Shown piece after piece: positions 26,669 to 35,013 of a stretch of 64,000 nt of DNA. Location of the stretch: the NCBI GenBank assembly GCA_013202295.1, contig JABMRT010000038.1, forward strand, positions 1 to 64,000. Reading direction: 5' to 3'. Below the pieces are notes generated by a model. That model did not search any database, had not been told where the DNA came from, and saw only the letters and a list, made by a program, of their open reading frames with translations. The DNA is from Candidatus Zhuqueibacterota bacterium. GTDB taxonomy: Bacteria; Zhuqueibacterota; QNDG01; JABMRT01. The first letter of the stretch is position 1; each line of letters begins with the position of its first letter. A program made the translations under genes and the position numbers.

Positions 26669-26873
26669 TAATAATTCGAAATTTAATTAACCTTGAAATC
26701 CAGTATAGTAAAATATGAGAACAAATGAAATGGATTTTATTATATCAGAGAAAAATAAAACCTTTGGTTGTGATTTAGTAAATTTGTTCCACAGTTAGAG
26801 TAATTGTTAGAAGGCTTTTGAAATATTGTCTCTTGCCTTTGATGAATGATAGTATTAGTTCAAATAAAATAAT

Positions 26874-27052
26874 GTTCTTTTGTCTTGATACAAAAGAACC
26901 AAAAAATCAAGACTATTTGAAAATTTATTAAAATCCATCATGTTTTGCCTAAAATGAAAAAACTCGTCTCGATCTGGATATCCAAAAGTTTTTAATCGTT
27001 GAGATCGGGACTCAAACAGTTTTCATTTTTAAACGGCAAAACACCTGGATTT
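26874..27052. repeat. Palindromic intergenic element
   Basis: The left part has two competing stems that share bases: GTTCTTTTGT/ACAAAAGAAC (26874-26899) and GTCTTGAT/ATCAAGAC (26882-26913). The right part (26931-27052) is a long imperfect palindrome: ATCCATCATGTTTTGCC pairs with GGCAAAACACCTGGAT, AATGAAAAAACT with AGTTTTCATT, and GTCTCGATCT with AGATCGGGAC. The layout is like a REP or MITE element. From memory, similar sequences are common between genes in Bacteroidota and relatives. Confidence 0.65.
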
Positions 27053-27287
27053 CTTAACGTAATTTTCAAAATGTCACATTAGAACAACTATAAATTTATG
27101 ATTCTGTTAGAACCATGCGTGGTGAAAAAAAATAGAAATTATTGTGATCCATAAAATGGTCTGAATAAGTAACAATGCATCTTCTAGGGTAGTTTTTACA
27201 GCCATCGTTTTTGTCAGTGGTAGTTGACAAAAATCCAATTTCTTGAAAATTAAGTTCAAAATCATCTTAAATCCCCTCAGATTCGAC

Positions 27288-27316
27288 TTGACAAGATGGC
27301 GTATAAATGGTATATT
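27288..27316 (+). promoter_or_regulatory. Strong promoter upstream of smc
   Basis: TTGACA (27288-27293) and TATATT (27311-27316) are exactly 17 bases apart. Transcription would start near 27323 and would meet a terminator about 60 bases later, before smc begins at 27405. Confidence 0.85.
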
Positions 27317-27351
27317 AATTCGGCTTTAAGCCACAATCCCAATGCTGGATT

Positions 27352-27386
27352 TCCCCTATTCCCGACGGGTTTGAGGGGATTTTTTT
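27352..27386 (+). terminator. Terminator between the promoter and smc (attenuator or end of a small RNA)
   Basis: TCCCCT (27352-27357) pairs with AGGGGA (27374-27379), with an inner CCC/GGG stem, followed by seven T. It lies 18 bases before the smc start. TGAGGGGATTT of its right side is also the exact complement of AAATCCCCTCA at 27269-27279, upstream of the promoter. Confidence 0.8.
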
Positions 27387-27404
27387 ACTCATGGAATTCT
27401 CTGG

Positions 27405-30400
27405 ATGATTCTTTCTAAAGTATCTATTCACGGTTTTAAATCGTTTGCAAAAAAGACCGAACTGAAGTTCGACGGCGGCATTACCGCAGTGGTCGGTCCG
27501 AACGGCTGCGGCAAGACCAATATTGTGGATGCCATCCGATGGGGCCTTGGCGAGCAGCGGCCTTCGGTGCTTCGTGCGGATCGGATGGAGAACATCATTT
27601 TCGGCGGCGCCAAATCCGCACGCCCTCTCGGTCTGGCAGAAGTTTCGATCACCTTTGACAATTCAGCACATATTCTTCCCATAGATTACAATGAAGTAGT
27701 GATCACGCGCCGGTTGTACCGATCCGGCGAGAGTGAATACATCATGAACAAGACGCCGGTCCGGCTTAAAGATATTCAGGATCTGCTGATGGATACGGGC
27801 ATTGGCGCGGACATGTATTCGGTCATCGAACTGAAGATGATTGAGGATATCCTTAGTGACAAGGCCGAGGATCGCCGCAAGCTGCTTGAAGAGGCGGCGG
27901 GCGTGACCAAATACAAGCATCGGCTCAAGGCGGCCATCCGCAAGCTGGACGCGACTCAGAATGATTTACTTCGCGTGAACGATATCGTACAGGAAATCGA
28001 ACGCAACGTGCGTTCGCTGAAACGTCAAGTGCAGAAGGCGAAGCGTTACCACGAGTTGAAAGAGGAAATTCAACATCTGGATACTCAGCGAAGCCGGACC
28101 CTATATCAGCAGCTTATTGAACAGATCAAACCGCTTAAGGAAGAGGCTGGCGCACTGAAACAGCAAAAAGAGGGACGCACGACCGAGATTTCGAAAGAAG
28201 AAGCGGATCTGGAAACCATCCGTCTGAAATTGACTGAACGGGAAAAGGCGCTGATCGCATCGCAGGAGAAGCTCACGGAGATTACGGAGCGAACACACCG
28301 GCGCGAGGGCGACATCCGTGTGGGGCGTGAACGCCTCTCCTCCTTACAAAATCGGATTGAGCGTTACACAACTGAAGTCGATGAGCTGGGGAAACGACTT
28401 GAAGATCAGAAGAATCATCGGGAAGTCACTCAGCGGGATCGAGAGACTTTGCAGGTCAAGATTACAAGTACGAACCGACTTTTCCAGAATAAAAAGAAAG
28501 AGCTGGATATCTTTCAGCAGGGATTAAATTTCAAGCGTCTTGAACTGAATGAGAAGAAAAAAGAGATTATCGGATGCCTTGAAGAGATCAACCGGCTGAG
28601 CGCTGAAGAGACCCAGTACCGCACAAAAATAGACAACAGCCGTGGCCGGCTCGAACGGTTGGAGGAAGAGGACAAGGGATCTCAGGATAGTGTGAGGCAG
28701 CTGGAAGCCGATTTTAAAGCAGCGGAAGCGGCTTTCCAATCACTGAAATCCGAACAAAACGAACTGACTGTTCAGAAGCAGAAATCGGAATCCGAACTGG
28801 AGCGTGAGCGCCAGTCCATCAATTCGATCAAAGAACAGATCATCCGCGATCAGAGTGATATTGAGCTTCTTCAGGGACGTATTCAGTTTATTCAGAGCGT
28901 GCTTGAAAGCTTTGAAGGCATGAGCGACGGGGCAAAAATTCTTGTTCGGGATAAAGTGAGTGGCTTGATGGGTGTGCTCGCCGACATGCTTCAAACCGAT
29001 AAAAAATATCGATCCGCGATAGAGACAGGTCTGGGCGAAGCTGCGCAATATCTCCTTTTCAAGGATGCATCCTCCGCTAAACAAGCTTTAGTCCATCTGA
29101 AAAACAAGGGTGGCGGCCGGGCCATGCTCGTGGCTGTGGATCGCACGCAAACCGCGGTGATACCTGTCCGTCCGGATCTACCCAAAGATGCGGTTTATGA
29201 AGGATGGGCCGATGAATTTGTCCAATGCGACAAGGTGCTGAAACCGGCCGCATCATATCTACTGGGCGATCTGCTCGTTGTAAAGGATATGGAAAGCGCG
29301 GAAAACATCCTTTCCGCTACACCAAAAATCGCCCTGCGAATTGTGACACTGGATGGCGAACTGATCACGGCCTGGGGCGCGATCCAGACCCGGGAAGCCA
29401 AAGAGCAAGACAGCGGACTGATCGGCCGGAAACAGCGGCTCGAAGAGCTGGAGAGACAGATCCAGAGTCGCAGCGCCACATCGACAAAGAACGAATCCAT
29501 CCTAAAATCCCTGCAGGAAAAAGAGCAAATACTCCTCCAGAAGACAGCATCATCGACCCAGTCACTTGCAGCACTCGATTCCAAACTTCTGGAAACCGAA
29601 AAGAGCCGCGCATCCCTGCAATATGGTCTCAATCGAAATGAAGAGGGCCTGAAGAAAAACAGTGATGAACGGAGCCGTTTGCTCACGGAAATTGAAAGCG
29701 GCCGTGAAGGACTTGAGAATTTGCGTCCGAAAATGGAGGCCCTGACCGACAATCGCGAGAGCATGGAAGAGGCCACGATCCTCATACAAAATGAAGTGGA
29801 ACGGCTTGAAGATGAAGAGCGCATCATGGAGGAGGAGGTTCACAAGCATAACCTGGCAGTCGTGCGGCTGACCGGTGATGCCAAGAATCTGGATTATGAT
29901 CTGGAGAGATCCAGCCGTTTGATCGAGGAAACTGAAAAGACAATTGAACAGCGCGGTCTGGAGATCAAAGAGGCGGATGAATCCATTACGAAACAGACTT
30001 TGGAAACAGAGGAGAATGAGAAACTACTTCTTCAGGAAATTTCCGAAAAGGAGAAGCAGGAAGAGCTACGCACTGAAAAGGACAGAGCATATCAGACTCT
30101 GAAAGAAGAATTCCAGATAAAAGAAAAAGAGATTCGCGGTGTGCGTAAGGTGCGGGAAGAGGCCGCAGACCGTATTCATAATATGGAGATGCAGCTATCG
30201 GATCTCGAACATCAGGCGCGGTCCTTGATCGAACGTGTTCAAGACAGCTATCAAATTGATCTGAAGGCGATTGAGTCTGATCCGGAGTTTGATCAGAATA
30301 CAGCAGATTCCTCCCTCGAGGAATTGAAGTTTAAGATCCGACAAATCGGACCGGTGAACCTCGTGGCTTTGAAGGAATATGAGGTTGAGAGTGAACGTTT

Positions 30401-30941
30401 TGAATTTCTGAATCAGCAGCGGGATGATCTTCTGAATGCCGAAGCCACGTTAAATGAAACCATAAAAAAGATCAATCTGACGGCGCGCAGTCGCTTTATT
30501 GAGATCTATTCGCAGGTGCGTCAGAATTTCCAGATCATGTTCAGCCGGTTTTTTCAGGGCGGCGAGGCTGATCTGAGACTTCCTGAGGATGAAGACCCAC
30601 TCGAAGCAAAGGTGGAAATCATGGCGAGGCCCGCGGGCAAACAGCTTCGTGATATTGACTTACTGTCAGGAGGGGAGAAAGCGCTGACCGCGATTTCACT
30701 GCTTTTCGCGCTCTATATGGTCAAACCGAGTCCTTTCTGTATCTTGGATGAAGTCGACGCGCCACTGGATGATGCCAATGTGGAACGGTTTGCGCGTGTT
30801 CTCGCTGAATATGCTCAGAAAACCCAGTTTGTGATTGTGAGCCATAACAAGATGACCATGAAGGCAGCGCAAGCGCTTTATGGGGTGACCATGGAGGAGG
30901 AAGGTGTCTCCAAACTGGTTTCAGTGAAGTTTGATGACTAA
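27405..30941 (+). CDS. smc: Chromosome partition protein SMC
   Basis: This is the 1178-residue SMC ATPase that organises and helps segregate the chromosome with ScpA and ScpB. The Walker A motif is GPNGCGKTN (residues 31-39). Long coiled coils flank a hinge near residues 515-650 (SGLMGVLADMLQTDKKYRSA). The signature LLSGGEKALTAISLLFALY is near 1087 and the Walker B CILDEVDAPLDD near 1112. Length is normal. The ribosome site is weak, and a promoter plus terminator lie directly upstream. Confidence 0.97.
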   Translation: MILSKVSIHGFKSFAKKTELKFDGGITAVVGPNGCGKTNIVDAIRWGLGEQRPSVLRADRMENIIFGGAKSARPLGLAEVSITFDNSAHILPIDYNEVVITRRLYRSGESEYIMNKTPVRLKDIQDLLMDTGIGADMYSVIELKMIEDILSDKAEDRRKLLEEAAGVTKYKHRLKAAIRKLDATQNDLLRVNDIVQEIERNVRSLKRQVQKAKRYHELKEEIQHLDTQRSRTLYQQLIEQIKPLKEEAGALKQQKEGRTTEISKEEADLETIRLKLTEREKALIASQEKLTEITERTHRREGDIRVGRERLSSLQNRIERYTTEVDELGKRLEDQKNHREVTQRDRETLQVKITSTNRLFQNKKKELDIFQQGLNFKRLELNEKKKEIIGCLEEINRLSAEETQYRTKIDNSRGRLERLEEEDKGSQDSVRQLEADFKAAEAAFQSLKSEQNELTVQKQKSESELERERQSINSIKEQIIRDQSDIELLQGRIQFIQSVLESFEGMSDGAKILVRDKVSGLMGVLADMLQTDKKYRSAIETGLGEAAQYLLFKDASSAKQALVHLKNKGGGRAMLVAVDRTQTAVIPVRPDLPKDAVYEGWADEFVQCDKVLKPAASYLLGDLLVVKDMESAENILSATPKIALRIVTLDGELITAWGAIQTREAKEQDSGLIGRKQRLEELERQIQSRSATSTKNESILKSLQEKEQILLQKTASSTQSLAALDSKLLETEKSRASLQYGLNRNEEGLKKNSDERSRLLTEIESGREGLENLRPKMEALTDNRESMEEATILIQNEVERLEDEERIMEEEVHKHNLAVVRLTGDAKNLDYDLERSSRLIEETEKTIEQRGLEIKEADESITKQTLETEENEKLLLQEISEKEKQEELRTEKDRAYQTLKEEFQIKEKEIRGVRKVREEAADRIHNMEMQLSDLEHQARSLIERVQDSYQIDLKAIESDPEFDQNTADSSLEELKFKIRQIGPVNLVALKEYEVESERFEFLNQQRDDLLNAEATLNETIKKINLTARSRFIEIYSQVRQNFQIMFSRFFQGGEADLRLPEDEDPLEAKVEIMARPAGKQLRDIDLLSGGEKALTAISLLFALYMVKPSPFCILDEVDAPLDDANVERFARVLAEYAQKTQFVIVSHNKMTMKAAQALYGVTMEEEGVSKLVSVKFDD

Positions 30942-31026
30942 ATATCCGAATTAAAGTGTTTCATATTTAAAATCAAGTAAAAACTTCCATTATTTACAAA
31001 CATGGGCCAAACCATCTGAAAAGGCC

Positions 31027-31054
31027 TTGACATTTATTGTATTTGTGTTATCTT
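31027..31054 (+). promoter_or_regulatory. Promoter of the initiator tRNA gene
   Basis: TTGACA at 31027-31032 and TATCTT at 31049-31054 are separated by 16 bases. The predicted start is about 15 bases before the mature tRNA. Confidence 0.75.
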
Positions 31055-31074
31055 AGTATTGCTTAAAAAGACAC

Positions 31075-31147
<73 letters not shown>

Positions 31148-31155
31148 CTAAAAGA

Positions 31156-31188
31156 AAAAGGGATTACCCAACAGGTGATCCCTTTTTT
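31156..31188 (+). terminator. Terminator after the initiator tRNA
   Basis: AAAAGGGATTACC (31156-31168) pairs with GGTGATCCCTTTT (31174-31186) with one G-T pair, and a T run follows. It lies nine bases after the tRNA. Confidence 0.9.
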
Positions 31189-31265
31189 GTTTAATACTAC
31201 AAGAAGGATTCAAACAAAGGTTCGCCAGTTCCGTCATCCCATTTTAATTTTCTGCTTATAAATAC

Positions 31266-31294
31266 TTGACATTCCATTTTCTTCTTTGTAAAGT
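31266..31294 (+). promoter_or_regulatory. Promoter of the secreted esterase gene
   Basis: TTGACA (31266-31271) and TAAAGT (31289-31294) are 17 bases apart, about 70 bases before the gene. Confidence 0.7.
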
Positions 31295-31361
31295 AGATAA
31301 GTTAGCGAATGAATCCAGTCACACTGGTAAAATGGTTATAATTTAAATAAAGGAAAGAGCA

Positions 31362-33002
31362 ATGAAAAAATTGTTGTTGGTTCTATCAGTAGTTTTTATT
31401 ACGGGGGTTGTGTTGGGTCAAGACGGCGAAAACATTGTCCGTAATGGAGAGTTTGACGATGGTCGGTCAGGCTGGTCAATCAGAGATTTCAATGACGCCG
31501 ATCAGGATTATGAGGTACTTGAGGATGGTTTGATGTCTGGAGATAATTACCTGTCAGTTCAAATAATCCTTGGGGGAGACACAATAACGGATGTGATGGT
31601 TTACCAATCACAAACGCTTGAAACCGGACGAATTTACCAGATAAGCTTTATGGCTCAAGCGAGTGCGGCGCACACAATCCAGGCTGTTTTAGATAAGGGG
31701 ACAACAACAAATGTGGTTCGACATTGGACCAGTCCGGATCTTGTTTTAGACGGAACACTTCAGCATTTCGGCCCCTATGAATTCAATTGCCGGCTGGAGG
31801 ATGGATCCTATTCTTTCAAGTTTCTGCTTGGCACCTTGGATAACGTGGTTGTTAATCTGGATTCAGTTGTGATTGCCATGTATGATGATCCCGATCATAT
31901 CAGGGAAGATGAGAAATTCGAATACCGATCTCACACTTCGGATACGACGACAATTCCATATCGTCTTTGCCAGCCCCAGGATTATGATCCGGGTCAAAGT
32001 TATCCCCTGGTATTGGCTCTGCATGGTGCCGGGGAACGCGGCGATGACAACGTATTGCCGATTTCTTTTCACCAATTGGCCTTTTCCTGGTCAGATTCGG
32101 CCAATCAGGCTCAATGGCCCTGCTTTGTAGTTGCGCCGCAGTGTCCGGTGAATGAACGATGGGCAGATCAAGACTGGTCCACTGGATCGTATTCGGTAGA
32201 AACCACACCAATTAGCAATGAAGCTGTAACTGTGATGGATTTACTTGACTCGCTCATTGTTGAGTTCTCTGTTGATACAAACCGTATCTATATTACCGGG
32301 CTGTCGATGGGTGGCTACGGTACATGGGACCTCATCTCCCGATTTCCACATTTTTTCGCTGCGGCCATTCCCATGAGTGGTGGTGGAGATTCCACGGTTG
32401 TAGACAGATTTGCCCATCTCCCAATCTGGGATTTTCATGGAGAGAATGATTCAACCGTTCCTGTTTCGGGGTCGCGTGATATGGTTACCGCACTCGAGCG
32501 GATCGGTCGGCGTTGTGTTTACACACACTGCCACGAAGGTGACTGTACCGGGATGACGGAAGAACAGGTGGGTATTGAGGTGCAAAACGGTGCTGGACTT
32601 TTATATACAGAATGGGAGAACAAGGGGCATGTAATGTGGGCCGAATCCTACGACTATCCTCATCTGTTTCCCTGGGTTTTTGCGCAGGACAAACAGTATC
32701 CGGTAGGTGTTGATCCCGTTTCCTTGCTCAATGCCCCTGAGGGATTTGCTTTGTATCCGAGTTATCCCAATCCATTCAATCCCGTGACCACGATTTCGTA
32801 TCAATTACAAAGAGATAGCAGGATTTTGCTTGAGGTCTTTGATACACTTGGTCGGCGCGTTAAAGTACTTATCGATCAGGATCAATCCGCTGGTCTCCAC
32901 AGGATGCAATTCGCCGGGACACAATTGGCATCCGGTTCCTATTTTATCTGCCTAACTGTACAAGGCCGGACGCAGATTCAGAAGATGATGCTGGTGAAAT
33001 GA
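31362..33002 (+). CDS. Secreted esterase (PHB depolymerase/CE1-like) with type IX sorting domain
   Basis: This 546-residue secreted protein has four parts. A signal peptide covers residues 1-19. A carbohydrate-binding-like beta domain follows at about 22-180 (NGEFDDGRSGWSI). An alpha/beta-hydrolase of the PHB depolymerase/feruloyl esterase type spans about 195-450, with the oxyanion region LALHGAGERGDD and the triad Ser315 (GLSMGG), Asp363 (HGENDSTVP) and His423 (NKGHVMW). A C-terminal sorting module (YPSYPNPFNPVTTISYQ to QKMMLVK) starts near 465. The substrate is unknown; an ester on a plant or microbial polysaccharide is plausible. A GGAAAG site precedes the ATG. Confidence 0.88.
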   Translation: MKKLLLVLSVVFITGVVLGQDGENIVRNGEFDDGRSGWSIRDFNDADQDYEVLEDGLMSGDNYLSVQIILGGDTITDVMVYQSQTLETGRIYQISFMAQASAAHTIQAVLDKGTTTNVVRHWTSPDLVLDGTLQHFGPYEFNCRLEDGSYSFKFLLGTLDNVVVNLDSVVIAMYDDPDHIREDEKFEYRSHTSDTTTIPYRLCQPQDYDPGQSYPLVLALHGAGERGDDNVLPISFHQLAFSWSDSANQAQWPCFVVAPQCPVNERWADQDWSTGSYSVETTPISNEAVTVMDLLDSLIVEFSVDTNRIYITGLSMGGYGTWDLISRFPHFFAAAIPMSGGGDSTVVDRFAHLPIWDFHGENDSTVPVSGSRDMVTALERIGRRCVYTHCHEGDCTGMTEEQVGIEVQNGAGLLYTEWENKGHVMWAESYDYPHLFPWVFAQDKQYPVGVDPVSLLNAPEGFALYPSYPNPFNPVTTISYQLQRDSRILLEVFDTLGRRVKVLIDQDQSAGLHRMQFAGTQLASGSYFICLTVQGRTQIQKMMLVK

Positions 33003-33041
33003 TTTGGACTTTAGAAATTGATTAAATGGTTTGTATATCCT

Positions 33042-33069
33042 AAAAAGGGATCAGTAATGATCCCTTTTT
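33042..33069 (+). terminator. Terminator between the esterase and the transporter gene, bidirectional
   Basis: A perfect 12-base inverted repeat (33042-33053 and 33058-33069) has a GTAA loop, an A run on one side and a T run on the other. It can end both converging genes, and the transporter stop codon overlaps it. Confidence 0.9.
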
Positions 33070-33550
33070 AATTGGAATTCATTTCTTTTTTAGATTTCCG
33101 ACTCCAGATACTTGCCAGAATGGCGCCTGAAATGTTATGCCAGATTGAGAAGATCGCGCTTGGTAAAGCCGTAACGGGCGAGAAATGGGTGTGGGCGAGT
33201 ACCGCACCCAATCCTGAATTCTGCATACCCACTTCAATAGATATCGCACGGCAGCTTTTTATATCCTGCCTGGTCAATTTCGCAATGGCGTATCCCAATG
33301 TCAATCCCAATAGATTATGCAGGATCACGGCAATTAAGATGACGATCCCCATGGTGAGTATGCTGTCCACATTCAAAGCCACCACACAGGCAATGATCGC
33401 CATGATCGCGAGTATCGAAATGGACGGTGTGAATTGTTGTGCCCTGTCAGCAAATCGGGGAAGGAACTTTTTAACAATTAAACCGAGGATGACTGGGACC
33501 AACACAATTTTGAGTATGGACAAGAACAGTCCCGCCGGATCAATTGGCAA
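33068..33550 (-). CDS. BASS-family sodium symporter, C-terminal half (after an in-frame amber stop)
   Basis: This is the second half (about 160 residues) of a bile acid:sodium symporter-like membrane protein. It holds the later membrane segments and the motif SIEVGMQNSGLGAVLAHTHF, which matches the conserved part near the sodium sites of this family. It is in the same frame as the first half and separated from it only by a TAG at 33557-33559. On its own it would have to start at a TTG at 33550 with no ribosome site, so independent translation is doubtful. Confidence 0.75.
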   Translation of the reverse strand: MPIDPAGLFLSILKIVLVPVILGLIVKKFLPRFADRAQQFTPSISILAIMAIIACVVALNVDSILTMGIVILIAVILHNLLGLTLGYAIAKLTRQDIKSCRAISIEVGMQNSGLGAVLAHTHFSPVTALPSAIFSIWHNISGAILASIWSRKSKKEMNSN

Positions 33551-33556
33551 CCAACG

Positions 33557-34012
33557 CTACGCATAAAAAAGGATCAGGTAGGGAGTTAAAATAGGGGTCA
33601 ACAGCGTTGAAATCGTGGTCATGGCAATGGAAAGCGCGACATTGCCGTGTGACAGGTAAACCATCACATTCGATGCGGTTCCGCCGGGGCAGGCGCCGAC
33701 CAGTACGATCCCCGCAGCAATCTCCGGTGAAAGTTTTAATAAAACTCCCAGAGTATAACCCAGCGCAGGCATTATGAGGAATTGAAGAAGAACTCCAATA
33801 ATAATGGGAACAGGTTTCAGGAAAGCAATCTTGAAATCCTGAGTTTGCAATGTCATGCCCAGGCCGAACATGATGATCCCAAGAAGTATGGCGATATAGG
33901 GCTTGATGGGTAAAAAGATTGTGGGTGCGAAATTGGCTGCGATTGAGATGAGTATGACCCAAACCGCGAACCAGGAGGTGAGGAGTTTGTTGAGCTTTTG
34001 AAGGAAGTACAT
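33557..34012 (-). CDS. BASS-family sodium symporter, N-terminal half (ends at an amber stop)
   Basis: These 151 residues form the first half of a bile acid:sodium symporter-like protein, with about five hydrophobic segments and the family motif VGACPGGTASNVMVYLSHGN. The frame stops at TAG (33557-33559) after LILFYA, and the protein text continues in frame as RWLPIDPAGLF. The whole, about 310 residues, has normal family length. It could be a recent pseudogene, a sequencing error or a read-through site. It is the last gene of the threonine operon, 38 bases after the ABC gene. Confidence 0.8.
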   Translation of the reverse strand: MYFLQKLNKLLTSWFAVWVILISIAANFAPTIFLPIKPYIAILLGIIMFGLGMTLQTQDFKIAFLKPVPIIIGVLLQFLIMPALGYTLGVLLKLSPEIAAGIVLVGACPGGTASNVMVYLSHGNVALSIAMTTISTLLTPILTPYLILFYA

Positions 34013-34050
34013 AAAACGCCAATGATGAAATAAAGAACTAATTAAATTTT

Positions 34051-34713
34051 TTATTTACTATTTAAATAACCTTCGTTTATAAGGCTATTAATAGCACCTT
34101 GTTCTAAATTCATTTTTTTACAATAACCATCATGTAAATAATAACCATCATCTATGAATCCTGAAACGTAACGATAATAATGATCTGTAATTAATATTCC
34201 GGTTCCTTTAATTTTACGTTCTCTGATTCTCTCAATCATCGTATCAATAAATTTTGGTTCAATGCCAGTAAATGGTTCATCAAGTAATATATATTTTTTA
34301 TCAAGACTTAATAATAAACTTAATTCCAAGTACTTTAATTCGCCTCCTGAAAGATTGAAGACTTTTTTGTTGAGTTGATCGACTATATGACTATCCTCTA
34401 TTAATTCTTTTGAGTTTCCAAACCAATTAAGAACAGTTTTTACTTTAACATCCTTTGGAAGAAAGGTGTTTTGTGGTAGATATGATATGAAGGAATACCT
34501 TTCATCATGATTTTTATATGAATAATTGATATTATCAATAAAAATGGAACCAGAGGTTGGGGATAAATAATCAGCAGCAATTTTCAATAATGTTGATTTT
34601 CCACTCCCATTTAAACCGAATAATCCAATAATTCTCTCTTTCTCCAGTTTGAGATATATACCTCTTAGTATATGTTTGTCATTTATACTATATGAAATAG
34701 AATCAAATATCAA
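34051..34713 (-). CDS. ABC transporter ATP-binding protein
   Basis: This is a 220-residue cytoplasmic ABC ATPase. It has Walker A GLNGSGKST near residue 33, a Q-loop region (SYLPQNTFLP), the signature LSGGE, Walker B ILLDEP and the switch histidine in ILITDHYYRY. The start is a TTG one base after the preceding stop, with AGGA nine bases before it. The coding sequence is strikingly AT-rich compared with its neighbours, which suggests transfer. The general form recalls small stand-alone LptB-like ATPases seen in Bacteroidota. What it transports is unknown; its likely partner is the preceding small membrane protein. Confidence 0.85.
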   Translation of the reverse strand: MIFDSISYSINDKHILRGIYLKLEKERIIGLFGLNGSGKSTLLKIAADYLSPTSGSIFIDNINYSYKNHDERYSFISYLPQNTFLPKDVKVKTVLNWFGNSKELIEDSHIVDQLNKKVFNLSGGELKYLELSLLLSLDKKYILLDEPFTGIEPKFIDTMIERIRERKIKGTGILITDHYYRYVSGFIDDGYYLHDGYCKKMNLEQGAINSLINEGYLNSK

Positions 34714-34714
34714 A

Positions 34715-35011
34715 TTATATGATCCTTGAAATCAAATTAATCAATATTGTTCCTGAAATATAAATTATATAATTAAGTGATAAATACTTAAACTTTGATT
34801 TCTGTAAATTAGAATAAAGTACCCATAGATTGCCGCGGTTAAATATAAAACTAATTGCCAAGATTCCAATAATCCCACCACCAAATCCAGATATTGTAAT
34901 CACTGCATTATTTGGGATCATATCGGCAGGATCAATGACTGCCACTATAAAGATCATTCCTGAAAAGATAATGGAGATGAGTAAATATCTGATAAAAAGA
35001 TAACTAAACAT
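34715..35011 (-). CDS. Small membrane protein, probable partner of the ABC ATPase
   Basis: I do not recognise this 98-residue protein. It has three hydrophobic segments (YLLISIIFSGMIFIVAVI, VITISGFGGGIIGILAISF, YLSLNYIIYISGTILINLI) and a short polar loop. The frame extends nine codons upstream into the aminotransferase gene, but the ATG at 35011 is two bases after that gene's stop and heads a natural membrane segment. The DNA is AT-rich like the ABC gene that follows one base later, so the two probably arrived and work together. Confidence 0.7.
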   Translation of the reverse strand: MFSYLFIRYLLISIIFSGMIFIVAVIDPADMIPNNAVITISGFGGGIIGILAISFIFNRGNLWVLYSNLQKSKFKYLSLNYIIYISGTILINLISRII

Positions 35012-35013
35012 GA

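Larger units (their letters stand above)
26669..27404 (+). other. Gene-free, AT-rich stretch between the antiporter gene and smc
   Basis: No credible gene is present in these 736 bases. The stretch holds a palindromic element (26874-27052), a hairpin with 9-base arms (27208-27216 and 27225-27233), and a promoter followed by a terminator next to smc. The rest is AT-rich and shows nothing I can name. Confidence 0.7.

Noticed and set aside
29195-29827. Serine-rich 210-codon minus-strand frame inside smc
   Set aside because: It mirrors the codon pattern of the SMC coiled coil and has no features of its own.
33540-34022. 160-codon minus-strand frame overlapping the transporter gene
   Set aside because: It is a different frame rich in His and Cys; the split transporter frame shows membrane segments and family motifs.
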